NCBI GenBank assembly: GCA_002309345.1
Contig: DBWZ01000058.1
Coordinates: forward strand, 1-23,364
DNA length: 23,364 bases
Direction of reading: 5' to 3'
Origin: Pseudobutyrivibrio sp. UBA1225
GTDB lineage: Bacteria > Bacillota > Clostridia > Lachnospirales > Lachnospiraceae
Position numbers and translations under genes: made by a program. The notes under the pieces are model-generated. The model saw only the letters and a list, made by a program, of their open reading frames with translations. It was not told where the DNA came from and searched no databases. Of this stretch, positions 8,018 through 16,086 are shown piece by piece (positions within the stretch are counted from its first letter, which is position 1; each line of letters starts with the position of its first letter).

Positions 8018-9943
8018 TTATGCATCGATCTCAGCTTCTTTTGCATGCTTGTAAATAAACTCTTTACGTGGAGCAACATCTGATCCCATCAGAAGCTCTG
8101 TAACCTCAGAAGCCATAAGTCCATCTTCGATTTCTACTAGTTTGAGTTTGCGTCGCTCAGGGTCGAGAGTTGTCTCCCAAAGCTGGTCTTTATCCATCTC
8201 ACCAAGACCTTTGTAGCGCTGGAGAGTAAAGGATTTGCCTTCCATGCGCTTACGGTACTTTTCAAGAGCCACATCGTCATAAAGATATTCCTCCTCACCC
8301 TTTGAAGGAATAGCCTTGTAAAGTGGGGGCATCGCTATATAAACATGTCCCTCTCGAATAAGCTCTGGCATAAATCTATAGAAAAATGTAAGAAGCAATG
8401 TACTGATGTGAGCACCATCCACATCGGCATCAGCCATGATAACAATCTTGTCGTAACGAAGCTTTGAGATATCAAAATCGTTGCCGTAACCCTCAGAAAA
8501 ACCACAGCCAAAAGCGTTAATTAAGGTCTTGATTTCTGCATTGGCCAAAACCTTATCCATTGAAGCCTTTTCAACGTTGAGGATCTTACCGCGGATAGGC
8601 ATAATAGCTTGAAACATACGGTCTCTAGCACTCTTTGCAGAACCGCCGGCAGAATCTCCCTCTACGATAAAGATTTCGCACTTACTAGCATCTCTAGACT
8701 CACAGTTGGCAAGCTTGCCGTTTTGGTCGAAGGAGAACTTTTGCTTTGTAAGAAGATTTGTCTTTGCCTTCTCTTCGGATTTACGAATCTTGGCACTCTT
8801 TTCAGCGCAAGAAATAATAGCCTTTAAAGTCTCAAGGTTTCTATCGAAGTAAAGTGTAAACTCGTCTTGGCATACCTTTTGTGTTGCCTTTGAGGCATCA
8901 GGGTTGTCTAGCTTAGTCTTGGTCTGTCCTTCAAAACGAGGATCCGGATGCTTTATAGAAACTATGGCTGTAATACCATTTCGAACATCGGCACCTGTGA
9001 AGTTGGCGTCCTTGTCCTTAAGTATGCCAAGCTCTCTAGCATAGTTATTAATAACAGTTGTAAGCACTGTCTTAAAACCAGTAATGTGTGTACCACCTTC
9101 GGAGTTGTAAATATTGTTACAGAATCCAAGAATGTTCTCCTTAAATTCGTTGCAATATTGGAAGGCAATTTCAAGCTCGATATCGTCGCACTTACCTGTG
9201 AAATACACAACATCATGGAGAGCCTCTGCAGTCTTGTTGATTTCCTTAACGAAGCCCTTGATACCGTCAGGCTCGTGGAAAGTCATATATTCTGGATCTT
9301 CACCACGCATATCAGCATAGTTAATAGTAAGCCCAGGATTAAGATAAGCTGTCTCATGAAGACGTGACTTGATATCTTCCTCTTTGAAATATGTTTTTTC
9401 AAAGATTTCTGGATCTGGAAGGAAATTGATTTTGGTACCGTGCTTGTTGGTTTTAGAAATCTTTGGAAGAAGTCCATCAACAAGCTTTTCGGTAGGAACG
9501 CCCCTCTCATATCTGTCGTGATGAACAAATCCATCTCTAGAAATATCAACAATCATATATTCACTCAAGGCGTTTACAACGGATGAACCAACACCGTGCA
9601 AACCTCCTGAGGTTTTGTAAACACTGTCATCAAACTTACCACCTGCGTGGAGTGTAGAGAAAACCAATCGTGCAGCAGGAAGCCCCTTGGCATGCATACC
9701 AACAGGAATACCTCGCCCATTATCTTCAACTGTACAGCTGCCATCCTTCTCAAGTGTAACGTAGATAGTGTCACACTCTCCAGCAAGATGCTCATCTACT
9801 GAGTTGTCCACTATTTCGTATATAAGGTGGTTGAGCCCCTTTCTAGATGTAGAACCTATATACATTCCAGGACGTTTTCTAACCGCCTCTAGTCCCTCTA
9901 AAACAGCTATACTGCTTTCGTCATAGGTAACCTTTTTTGCCAT
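8018..9943 (-). CDS. parE: Type II topoisomerase B subunit (topoisomerase IV ParE-like)
   Basis: ATPase subunit partnering the ParC-like protein. The 641-residue protein has a GHKL ATPase domain with EIVDNSVDE (Glu43, Asn47), DNGRGIP (74-80) and the ATP-lid SGGLHGVG (112-119). A TOPRIM domain follows, with FIVEGDSAGGSAK (about residue 430) and MADADVDGAH, then the RYKGLGEMD motif near the C-terminus. GyrB and ParE share all of these, so the ParE label rests on pairing with a short ParC-like subunit. The site before the ATG (GAGAG) is modest. It lies 81 bases behind dut, separated by a weak hairpin, and no strong promoter is visible in that gap, so read-through from the nrd-dut operon is possible. 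Confidence 0.88.
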   Translation of the reverse strand: MAKKVTYDESSIAVLEGLEAVRKRPGMYIGSTSRKGLNHLIYEIVDNSVDEHLAGECDTIYVTLEKDGSCTVEDNGRGIPVGMHAKGLPAARLVFSTLHAGGKFDDSVYKTSGGLHGVGSSVVNALSEYMIVDISRDGFVHHDRYERGVPTEKLVDGLLPKISKTNKHGTKINFLPDPEIFEKTYFKEEDIKSRLHETAYLNPGLTINYADMRGEDPEYMTFHEPDGIKGFVKEINKTAEALHDVVYFTGKCDDIELEIAFQYCNEFKENILGFCNNIYNSEGGTHITGFKTVLTTVINNYARELGILKDKDANFTGADVRNGITAIVSIKHPDPRFEGQTKTKLDNPDASKATQKVCQDEFTLYFDRNLETLKAIISCAEKSAKIRKSEEKAKTNLLTKQKFSFDQNGKLANCESRDASKCEIFIVEGDSAGGSAKSARDRMFQAIMPIRGKILNVEKASMDKVLANAEIKTLINAFGCGFSEGYGNDFDISKLRYDKIVIMADADVDGAHISTLLLTFFYRFMPELIREGHVYIAMPPLYKAIPSKGEEEYLYDDVALEKYRKRMEGKSFTLQRYKGLGEMDKDQLWETTLDPERRKLKLVEIEDGLMASEVTELLMGSDVAPRKEFIYKHAKEAEIDA

Positions 9944-9983
9944 AATTACTTACTCTCTTTCAAATATATTGCAATAACGCCAC

Positions 9984-10012
9984 AAAAGGCGTCTGGTTAA
10001 AATCCAGGCGCC
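9984..10012 (-). terminator. Weak terminator-like hairpin between dut and parE
   Basis: On the minus strand GGCGCCTGG (10004-10012) faces CCAGACGCC (9988-9996) across a 7-base loop. One C-A mismatch breaks an otherwise complete 9-bp stem, and only four U residues follow. It may give partial termination. A second, mutually exclusive stem uses ACGCC of the 3' arm with a downstream GGCGT (9977-9981), an attenuator-like arrangement. Confidence 0.45.
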
Positions 10013-10024
10013 AAAGTATTTAAT

Positions 10025-10471
10025 CTAATGTTTTCCGGTGGAACCAAATCCGCCCTCTCCACGGGCAGTATCTGAAAGCTCAGAAACTTCAGAAAACTCA
10101 ACAGAAAGAAATGGAACAACTACTAGCTGAGCAATCTTTTCAGCGGGTGTAACAACTCTTTCAACTTCACCGTCGTTGTGAAGTGCAACCTTGACTTCTC
10201 CCCTGTAATCAGAATCAACAACGCCTACACAGTTGGCTGGCCTAAGTCCTTCTTTAGCTGACAGTCCAGATCTGGCAAAAACACCGCCAAAGTATCCAAC
10301 TGGGATTTCCATTGCAAGACCAGTGCCAATCATCTTGGTCTCATGAGGTGCAATAGTTGTCTGCTCTTTGATATCCGCAAACAAATCGTAGCCTGCAGCA
10401 TACTCTGAACCTCTCTCAGGAAGCTTTGCAGAATCAGTGAGCTTGGTGATATTCATTTTGATGGTATTCAT
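10025..10471 (-). CDS. dut: dUTP diphosphatase (dUTPase)
   Basis: Trimeric dUTPase that hydrolyses dUTP to dUMP and pyrophosphate, keeping uracil out of DNA and feeding dTMP synthesis. All five family motifs are present in 148 residues: AAGYDLFA (25-32), RSGLSAKEG (67-75), GVVDSDYRGE (83-92, catalytic Asp86 region and the base-stacking Tyr), EKIAQLVV (111-118) and the P-loop-like RGEGGFGSTG (137-146). The first ATG has AGGAG 9 bases upstream, better than the internal ATG at codon 6. It is the last gene of the nrdD-nrdG-dut group, 24 bases after nrdG, a grouping that couples dNTP production with pool cleaning. Confidence 0.96.
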   Translation of the reverse strand: MNTIKMNITKLTDSAKLPERGSEYAAGYDLFADIKEQTTIAPHETKMIGTGLAMEIPVGYFGGVFARSGLSAKEGLRPANCVGVVDSDYRGEVKVALHNDGEVERVVTPAEKIAQLVVVPFLSVEFSEVSELSDTARGEGGFGSTGKH

Positions 10472-10495
10472 AAAACTTTTCTCCTAGTAAAATTC

Positions 10496-10987
10496 TTAGT
10501 CAACATGCAAAACAATTTGGTCTAGCTTTCTAGTCTGAGGTACATCAATGACACGCTGATTGATGCTTCCTCTCCATTTTGCCTGCAAGTCTATCTTATC
10601 AATTTCAAATTCTCCGTCAACTAAAACATCGATATATTCCATAATTTCAAGAGATTTGATTTGCTCGTAAGTGTAACCAGTGTAGAGCCAGACGGTCTTG
10701 CCGGGAAATCTCTCCCTAATCTCCCGGGCAAGCTCCGTCACCTCCCCACGATTTCCAGGATACAGTGGATCACCTCCACTAAATGTTATTCCGGAAATAT
10801 AATCTCTAGATAAAATTTCAAATAATTCATCCTTTGCAGCCTTGTCGAACTTAAGGCCTCCGTCAGGATCCCAAGTAATAGGATTCTGACATTCTTTGCA
10901 TTGGTGATTGCAGCCGGACACCCACAGTACCGCACGCAAGCCATCACCATTTAACATGTCGTCCTTAGTAATGTTGTGGTAATTCAT
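10496..10987 (-). CDS. nrdG: Anaerobic ribonucleotide reductase activating protein (radical SAM)
   Basis: Radical-SAM activase that installs the glycyl radical on NrdD. The 163-residue protein has the CX3CX2C cluster motif CNHQCKEC (Cys26, Cys30, Cys33) that binds the 4Fe-4S cluster, preceded by the DGLRAVLWVSG segment typical of NrdG. A SAM-binding TFSGGDPLY motif lies near residues 68-76. GGAG stands 7 bases before the ATG, and the gene follows nrdD by 24 bases. Its presence with NrdD implies strictly anaerobic dNTP synthesis from this operon. Confidence 0.96.
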   Translation of the reverse strand: MNYHNITKDDMLNGDGLRAVLWVSGCNHQCKECQNPITWDPDGGLKFDKAAKDELFEILSRDYISGITFSGGDPLYPGNRGEVTELAREIRERFPGKTVWLYTGYTYEQIKSLEIMEYIDVLVDGEFEIDKIDLQAKWRGSINQRVIDVPQTRKLDQIVLHVD

Positions 10988-11011
10988 CTATATTCTCCAG
11001 TCCATAATTCC

Positions 11012-13135
11012 TTACATAGATTTGCGGTCGGCTATCTCTGCCATCTTAGCTTCATTGAGACGGGTATCTCCCTTTACACGTGAGTATGACAAATAGCCGT
11101 TCATTCGATCAATTTTGGTGAGATTCTTGCTACCGCAAACTGGACAAACATCCATCTCTAATTCTTCATGTCCACAATCATCACAGTATGAAAGTGATAG
11201 ATTGACGCCTTCGTAGAAGCCCTTAACCATTGCTCGACGAACAAGAGTCTTAACAGCCTCACGATTATAGTTGATTGGATAGCGAACGTACTGAATCTTG
11301 CCGCCGTTTGAAAGCTCCCAAAATCTGCCTTCCTTGTCTTGCTTTTCGATAGGTGTAATATCCTCTGATACATGACAGTGGAAGGAATTTGAAACGTAAT
11401 CTCTATCTGAGACATTTTCGATTATGCCGTATTTGTTTCTAAATTGCTTTACTTGAAGACCGCATAGGTTTTCAGCAGGTGTGCCATAGATAGCGTACAA
11501 ATTGCCATCCTCTTCTTTAAACTGAGCAACCTTCTCATTTATATGCTTAAGTACCTCAAGAGCAAATTCGCCGTCCTCAACAAGAGACTTGCCATTGTAA
11601 AGCTCTTGCAGCTCGTTGAAGGCTGTGATACCAAAGGAAGCAGTAGCCGCCTTTAGAAGTGGCTTAATCTTGTCGTGGAAACCGAGGTGTCCACCGTAGA
11701 AGCCACCCTCGCAGTAGGCTAACGGATTGGTAGATGCACGCATCTCACCAAGATAAGCGTATGTGCGGATGTGAAGCTTTCTAATCATCTCCAAGTAATA
11801 ATCAAGCACCTGATAGAAGTCCTTTGATTCCTGACGAGACTTAGCAAGGATCATTGGCAAATGTAATGAAACTGCGCCAATATTAAAACGTCCAATGAAA
11901 ATTGGCTCATCTTCGTCGTCGGCTGGCTTCATTCCGCCTCGCTCGTACCAAGGTGAAAGGAAGGCTCGACATCCCATAGGTGAAATAACCTTGCCGTATT
12001 TTTTATACATGCTAGCAATGTAGCCCTCGCCTGTAAGTGATAGCCAGTCTGGATACATTGTCTTGCGAGAACAATCGATGCCAGCTTCAAATACATCTTC
12101 TAGAGGCTTGCCTGGACCATGTAGGTTTTCATCATATAAGAAAACTATCTTTGGGAAAAGCACTGGCTTTTTGAAGCCCGGTTTACCCTGACCGATTGAG
12201 CGAACCTTGAGGCATGCTTTTGATGCCATCTTGGCAAACACTGTGGTTCCAAGTCCGATTGTGACTGTGATGAAAGGATAGTCACCACGAGAGGAAGCAA
12301 CAGTGTTGAACTTGTACTCCCAACCTTGGAAGCCCTGCTCCATCTCACGCTCTACTTCTGACATAGAAACATCGTGCGCCTTTTGCTCATCTATACCAAG
12401 TGATAAATACTTAGCCATGTATTTATCGAAGGATTTTTGTGCGTATTTCTCTAAAATCTGATCTGCTTGAGGAATCGTAAAGCCACCGTACTGCTGACTT
12501 GCCGCAGATAAGACGATATCACCAATAACATCAAATGCAACATCCAAGCTCTTTGGCTCATTATAGAAAATGTTACCCATCTCAAAGCCGCCCTCGAGAA
12601 CTGATTTTACATCGAAGAGACAACAGTTCATGGTATCACGCCTAGCGTTCATATCGTGAATATAAATGTAACCATCACGAATAGCCTGAACCTCTTCTGT
12701 GGTAAGGAAGAATTTTTTGTAAAGCTCGCGATTTAGCTCGTTAAATATCAACGAGCGCTTGGTCGATACCAAAGCGGAATCAGTATTTGAGTTTTCCTTG
12801 TCACCTATGTACATAATGTTTTGAGATTTCTTGTAAACATCATCAAGCATCTGGACAAAGTCCTGCTTGTAGTTGCGATAATCTCGATAAGATTTTGCAA
12901 CCATAGGATTAACTCTCTCTAAAGCTCCCTCAACTATGTTATGCATCTGTGCAATCTCGATTTGCTCGAGACCAAGCTCATCAACTCGCTCTTCTACGAA
13001 TTGACAGATGAATTTTTCTTGCTCAGGAGTAAATTTGACTAGTACTCTGGTTGCAGATTTCCCCACAGCCTCAACAACCTTTTGTACGTCAAAAGGCTCC
13101 AACGCCCCATCTTTTTTAACTACAAATCTTTTCAT
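11012..13135 (-). CDS. nrdD: Anaerobic (class III) ribonucleoside-triphosphate reductase
   Basis: Oxygen-sensitive glycyl-radical enzyme that reduces ribonucleoside triphosphates to dNTPs. It is 707 residues long from the chosen start. An N-terminal ATP-cone (about 1-95, opening KRFVVKKDGALEPFDVQKVV) provides allosteric control. The C-terminal zinc site has four cysteines, YCDDC and CPVC (Cys651, 654, 664, 667). The glycyl-radical loop is SRVKGDTRLN with the radical glycine at about 689. An in-frame ATG nine codons further upstream (13162) is rejected because GGAGG lies inside that extension, 5 bases ahead of the ATG used here. The leader is long, roughly 155 bases from the proposed NrdR-controlled promoter. 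Confidence 0.96.
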   Translation of the reverse strand: MKRFVVKKDGALEPFDVQKVVEAVGKSATRVLVKFTPEQEKFICQFVEERVDELGLEQIEIAQMHNIVEGALERVNPMVAKSYRDYRNYKQDFVQMLDDVYKKSQNIMYIGDKENSNTDSALVSTKRSLIFNELNRELYKKFFLTTEEVQAIRDGYIYIHDMNARRDTMNCCLFDVKSVLEGGFEMGNIFYNEPKSLDVAFDVIGDIVLSAASQQYGGFTIPQADQILEKYAQKSFDKYMAKYLSLGIDEQKAHDVSMSEVEREMEQGFQGWEYKFNTVASSRGDYPFITVTIGLGTTVFAKMASKACLKVRSIGQGKPGFKKPVLFPKIVFLYDENLHGPGKPLEDVFEAGIDCSRKTMYPDWLSLTGEGYIASMYKKYGKVISPMGCRAFLSPWYERGGMKPADDEDEPIFIGRFNIGAVSLHLPMILAKSRQESKDFYQVLDYYLEMIRKLHIRTYAYLGEMRASTNPLAYCEGGFYGGHLGFHDKIKPLLKAATASFGITAFNELQELYNGKSLVEDGEFALEVLKHINEKVAQFKEEDGNLYAIYGTPAENLCGLQVKQFRNKYGIIENVSDRDYVSNSFHCHVSEDITPIEKQDKEGRFWELSNGGKIQYVRYPINYNREAVKTLVRRAMVKGFYEGVNLSLSYCDDCGHEELEMDVCPVCGSKNLTKIDRMNGYLSYSRVKGDTRLNEAKMAEIADRKSM

Positions 13136-13140
13136 AGAAA

Positions 13141-13145
13141 CCTCC
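13141..13145 (-). promoter_or_regulatory. nrdD: Ribosome binding site that fixes the nrdD start
   Basis: GGAGG on the minus strand, 5 bases before the ATG at 13135. It rules out the in-frame ATG at 13162, which would place the site inside the coding region. Confidence 0.85.
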
Positions 13146-13271
13146 GGGTTTATAAAAACCAAAAATAATAAAATGCCAAGTTATAAAAGCTTTTTACTTG
13201 TTATAATCTCATTCAATAGCAACTATTGTTTAAATATTCAGTCAATATTTTGTGATAAATAAAACAAAAAA

Positions 13272-13322
13272 CTACTAGATATTGTGTTGTTACCCTAATA
13301 GTACCACCACATAATCTAGTAG
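13272..13322 (-). promoter_or_regulatory. Paired NrdR-box-like operators at the nrdD promoter
   Basis: Two 16-bp sites face each other: CTACTAGATTATGTGG (13307-13322) and ACACAATATCTAGTAG (13272-13287), minus strand. The second matches the commonly quoted NrdR consensus (acaCwAtATaTwGtgt) at 13 of 16 positions; the first is weaker, about 10 of 16. The outer ten bases form a perfect inverted repeat. One box covers the promoter spacer and the -35 edge, and the other lies just past the start point, a good repression geometry. The centre spacing is 35 bp rather than the roughly 31-32 I would expect. NrdR is not encoded here. Confidence 0.75.
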
Positions 13323-13326
13323 TCAA
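13298..13326 (-). promoter_or_regulatory. Sigma-A promoter of nrdD-nrdG-dut
   Basis: Minus strand TTGACT (13321-13326), 17-base spacer, TACTAT (13298-13303), with a TG extension one base before the -10. The start is expected near 13291. The overlap with the two NrdR-like boxes supports it. The leader of about 155 bases contains a small hairpin, CAATAG-TTG-CTATTG, and a loosely palindromic stretch at 13177-13200. Confidence 0.8.
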
Positions 13327-13371
13327 TAAGTATAAATGCTACAAAATAAAGTTTCACTTTTCAGACACTTT

Positions 13372-14001
13372 TTAATATCCCAAGGTATCATTTACCATAA
13401 TCACATGTATTCTGCCCTCATGCCTTGAGAATCTAGTAATCAAGAATTGACAGCAAATTGTGTCTGGAGATTTGCAATCCATACATGCTCCTGTTTTGGC
13501 ACATGGTGTAGATAGTCCAAAACGTTGAGCATTAATTGGTGCAGCAACATTTCTAGCACGCTTCATTGCAGAATCAACATCTGGACAGACCTTGTTCATT
13601 CCAACAATAAAAACAACATGCTTTGGTCCTTGAGCAATTGCTGATACACGATTTGAATTGCCATCGATATTTACAATGATTCCATCCTCAGTAATAGCAT
13701 TTGCACTGCTAAGGAAAAAATCTGCATCGTAAGCTGCAAGCATAGCTGCTCTCTTATCCTCTGTTGCATCTCTATCTATGAAATTGTAATCACCGGCTTT
13801 TAATGCATCTACAAGACCGATTTCGTGGGCAGACATAGCTCCACCCATTGAAATAGATGACTTCTCAGGAATCAAACTTAGAGCAAGCTTTAAAGCTTCT
13901 TCCTTGCTTGCTGCATAGTATCCCTTCATGTTGCGGGATTCAACACCTGCGATAACCTTCTGTGCCAGCAGTTGGTTGCGCTTAACAATATTCTCATTCA
14001 T
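13372..14001 (-). CDS. LUD-domain (LutC/YkgG-like, DUF162) protein
   Basis: A 209-residue soluble protein of the LUD superfamily, recognised by its N-terminal pattern (NQLLAQKVIAGVESRNMKGYYA), the SMGGAMSAHEIGLVDAL segment (51-67) and the ANAITEDGIIVNIDGNSNRVS block (100-120). LutC-type relatives take part in lactate oxidation, but no LutA or LutB partner is present here, so that role should not be transferred. The C-terminus holds a cysteine cluster (Cys167, 173, 176, 183, 184), suggesting metal or redox chemistry in this stand-alone subfamily. A GGAGGGG site precedes the ATG; it follows the tautomerase gene by 31 bases and ends the der operon. No clear terminator follows before the nrdD promoter. 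Confidence 0.88.
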   Translation of the reverse strand: MNENIVKRNQLLAQKVIAGVESRNMKGYYAASKEEALKLALSLIPEKSSISMGGAMSAHEIGLVDALKAGDYNFIDRDATEDKRAAMLAAYDADFFLSSANAITEDGIIVNIDGNSNRVSAIAQGPKHVVFIVGMNKVCPDVDSAMKRARNVAAPINAQRFGLSTPCAKTGACMDCKSPDTICCQFLITRFSRHEGRIHVIMVNDTLGY

Positions 14002-14032
14002 AATTAGACCCCTCCGAAAGAATCGAATTTAA

Positions 14033-14374
14033 TTAAAAATTGCTTCCGTTCCATCCCCAGTCACTTACTGGATGATAAGTAACGTATACTGAATTGCCAG
14101 GGATTCCAAGCTTGTCAGCAAACAACTGGCAGATTTGACCAGTCAAAGTATCATAAGCCTGTGAAGGTGCGTTTCCATATAAGCTAACAGAAACATAGGC
14201 GCCCTTATCAAGCTTTTTTCCGCCTAACCATAAATCATAGGCATCATCTATACCTACCATAAGGTATGTTTCAGTCTTGTTCAAAGTTGATATAAGCTTT
14301 CCAAGCTCTGACTTTAATTCTTCTTTAACATCCGCTGTTATTGGTACTGTAATTTTTGAATCAATAAATGGCAT
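14033..14374 (-). CDS. Tautomerase of the MIF (macrophage migration inhibitory factor) family
   Basis: A 113-residue single-domain protein of the tautomerase superfamily. Pro2 directly follows Met1 and is the expected catalytic base once Met is removed. The C-terminal WGWNGSNF closely resembles the trimer-interface end of eukaryotic MIF, more so than the short 4-oxalocrotonate tautomerases. Probable activity is phenylpyruvate or keto-enol tautomerisation; the physiological substrate is unknown. The strand YLMVGIDDAYDLWLGG (37-52) fits the active-site half. It is placed 24 bases after gpsA and before the LUD gene, in a metabolic tail of the der operon. Confidence 0.87.
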   Translation of the reverse strand: MPFIDSKITVPITADVKEELKSELGKLISTLNKTETYLMVGIDDAYDLWLGGKKLDKGAYVSVSLYGNAPSQAYDTLTGQICQLFADKLGIPGNSVYVTYHPVSDWGWNGSNF

Positions 14375-14398
14375 ATTATCCTCCTTTGGTTCTAAACA

Positions 14399-15409
14399 CT
14401 ATGTCCACTCTAGTTCTGAAGTCTCATCCTTTTTAGAACGGGTCATAAGCTCAAACACAGCATCCTTTGCTGGAAGATTGTCAAACAACACCGCATTAAC
14501 AGCCTCTACTATAGGCATTTCAATGTTGTACTTTTCGGCAAGCTTCATAGCTGCTTTTGCTGAATAAACACCTTCAACAACCATTGCAACCTTATCCATT
14601 GCCTCGTCCTTGCTCATGCCCTGCCCAATATAAAAACCAGCCATTCTATTTCTAGAATGTACTGAAGAACAAGTAACAATTAAATCGCCGACACCTGTAA
14701 GACCAGCCAAGGTCTCAGCCTGGGCCCCCATGGCTACCGCCAAAGCAGAAATCTCTTTTATTCCTCTTGTGATAAGAGCCGCCTTAGCATTATCACCAAA
14801 GCCTAGTCCATCGGACATACCAGCCGCAAGAGCAATAACGTTTTTGAGAGCTGCCCCAACCTCGATACCCTTAACATCCGGCGATGAATATACTCTGAAA
14901 TATTTATTCATGAAAAGATTCTGAACGAACAAAGCGACCTGTCTGTCCTCCGAGCCAGCCACAACAACGGTAGGGTTGAAAACAACAACCTCCTCCGCGT
15001 GACTTGGACCTGACAATACGCAAATACGTTTATCCTTACCCAAAACATCCTCTAAAATTTCTGTCTGAGTAAAGAGCGTATTCTCTTCGATTCCCTTTGT
15101 CACTGTAATGAAAATCTGAGTGTTTGAAATGAATGATTTGATTTTCTCTGCTGTCTCACGAGTAGCCTTGGAAGGCACAGCAAATAAAACAACATCCGAA
15201 GATTTAACTGCAGCTTCAATATCTGCAGTAAAAGACATTGATTCTGGGAGCTTGACTCCCTTTATTTTGTCACTGGTGTGAGTATCCTTCATCTGATCCA
15301 CCTGTGACTGACGATGAGACCATACAATAACCTCATGTCCATTTTTATCTAGCATTACAGCAAGAGCGATGCCCCAGCTTCCTGCTCCAAGTACACTAAT
15401 TTTAGCCAT
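14399..15409 (-). CDS. gpsA: Glycerol-3-phosphate dehydrogenase [NAD(P)+]
   Basis: Reduces dihydroxyacetone phosphate to sn-glycerol-3-phosphate, the backbone for phospholipids. The 336-residue length is normal. The Rossmann signature LGAGSWGIAL spans 7-16, the GPSHAEEV motif 134-141, and the catalytic lysine is in ALKNVIALAAG (Lys189). A downstream GNLTG-type region reads LAGLTGVGDLIVTC and the substrate-loop SRNRMAG follows. It comes 20 bases after plsY, so the product enters acylation by the enzyme from the neighbouring gene. Confidence 0.97.
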   Translation of the reverse strand: MAKISVLGAGSWGIALAVMLDKNGHEVIVWSHRQSQVDQMKDTHTSDKIKGVKLPESMSFTADIEAAVKSSDVVLFAVPSKATRETAEKIKSFISNTQIFITVTKGIEENTLFTQTEILEDVLGKDKRICVLSGPSHAEEVVVFNPTVVVAGSEDRQVALFVQNLFMNKYFRVYSSPDVKGIEVGAALKNVIALAAGMSDGLGFGDNAKAALITRGIKEISALAVAMGAQAETLAGLTGVGDLIVTCSSVHSRNRMAGFYIGQGMSKDEAMDKVAMVVEGVYSAKAAMKLAEKYNIEMPIVEAVNAVLFDNLPAKDAVFELMTRSKKDETSELEWT

Positions 15410-15429
15410 TATAATTCTCCAAAACTAAA

Positions 15430-16086
15430 CTAAGCACGTGTCTCTGGGTGGAATGAAAACTTGTTTTCATTGCCGTTGATAAGACGTTTGATATTTGCAT
15501 GATGCAGGATGATTGCAATGCCTGAAACGATGCAGCATAAAACAACTGCCTCTGTTAGATTTCTACCGTGATAAATCTCATTCAATAAACCAAGCTTTGC
15601 ACCGACAATCATCTCTACTGCAAATGAAAGAACGCCCAAAATCGAACCGAGTGAAACGTATCTTGTCAAAGCAACAACTACGATAAAAATAATTGCTGGT
15701 ATAGGAAGTCCCATTGGGAACAATGCTATGATAAATCCAAGAGTAGCTGCAATTCCTTTTCCACCTTTAAAATGCATATAAAAAGGAAAATCGTGTCCAA
15801 GGACAACTCCAAGGCCAGCATATACCTTGAAGATGGCAACGTCATCATAGAAATTTCGGTATATAAGCCATACAACAAATACTGCAACTACACACTTTAG
15901 ACAGTCCCACACAAGGGTAATCACGCCAGCTGATACACCAAGATTTCTTAGGGTGTTTGTAGTACCGACATTACCGCTACCAACCTTTTTTAAATCTATA
16001 TTCTTTGACTTTCCAATTAGGTAGCCCATAAGAATCATTCCAAAGAAATAGCCCATTAATACAGCAAGAATTCTCCCTATAACCAT
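15430..16086 (-). CDS. plsY: Acyl-phosphate:glycerol-3-phosphate acyltransferase PlsY
   Basis: Membrane enzyme that transfers an acyl group from acyl-phosphate to glycerol-3-phosphate, giving lysophosphatidate. The 218-residue protein has about seven hydrophobic segments and the three PlsY cytoplasmic motifs: GSGNVGTTN (37-45), GHDFPFYMHFKGGKG (97-111), and a later loop with the MIVGAKLG region. The C-terminus is slightly extended and charged (GNENKFSFHPETRA). Its ATG overlaps the der stop codon by one base (TAATG), so translation is probably coupled. Together with gpsA it forms the first steps of phospholipid synthesis. Confidence 0.96.
   Translation of the reverse strand: MVIGRILAVLMGYFFGMILMGYLIGKSKNIDLKKVGSGNVGTTNTLRNLGVSAGVITLVWDCLKCVVAVFVVWLIYRNFYDDVAIFKVYAGLGVVLGHDFPFYMHFKGGKGIAATLGFIIALFPMGLPIPAIIFIVVVALTRYVSLGSILGVLSFAVEMIVGAKLGLLNEIYHGRNLTEAVVLCCIVSGIAIILHHANIKRLINGNENKFSFHPETRA

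Noticed and set aside
7338..8054. 238-codon plus-strand reading frame opposite the start of parC
   Set aside because: It is antisense to the well-supported parC and the end of parE, and its product has no recognisable motif; its openness follows from the codon pattern of the true genes.
5730..9943. Possibility that the parE-parC pair is the main gyrase (gyrB-gyrA)
   Set aside because: The A subunit is short and lacks a clear GyrA-box, and the pair is not beside recF/dnaN-type genes. It is not fully excluded.
13136..13162. Upstream ATG for nrdD giving a 716-residue product
   Set aside because: The strong GGAGG lies within that extension, 5 bases before the ATG at 13135, and the extra nine residues have no family counterpart that I recognise.
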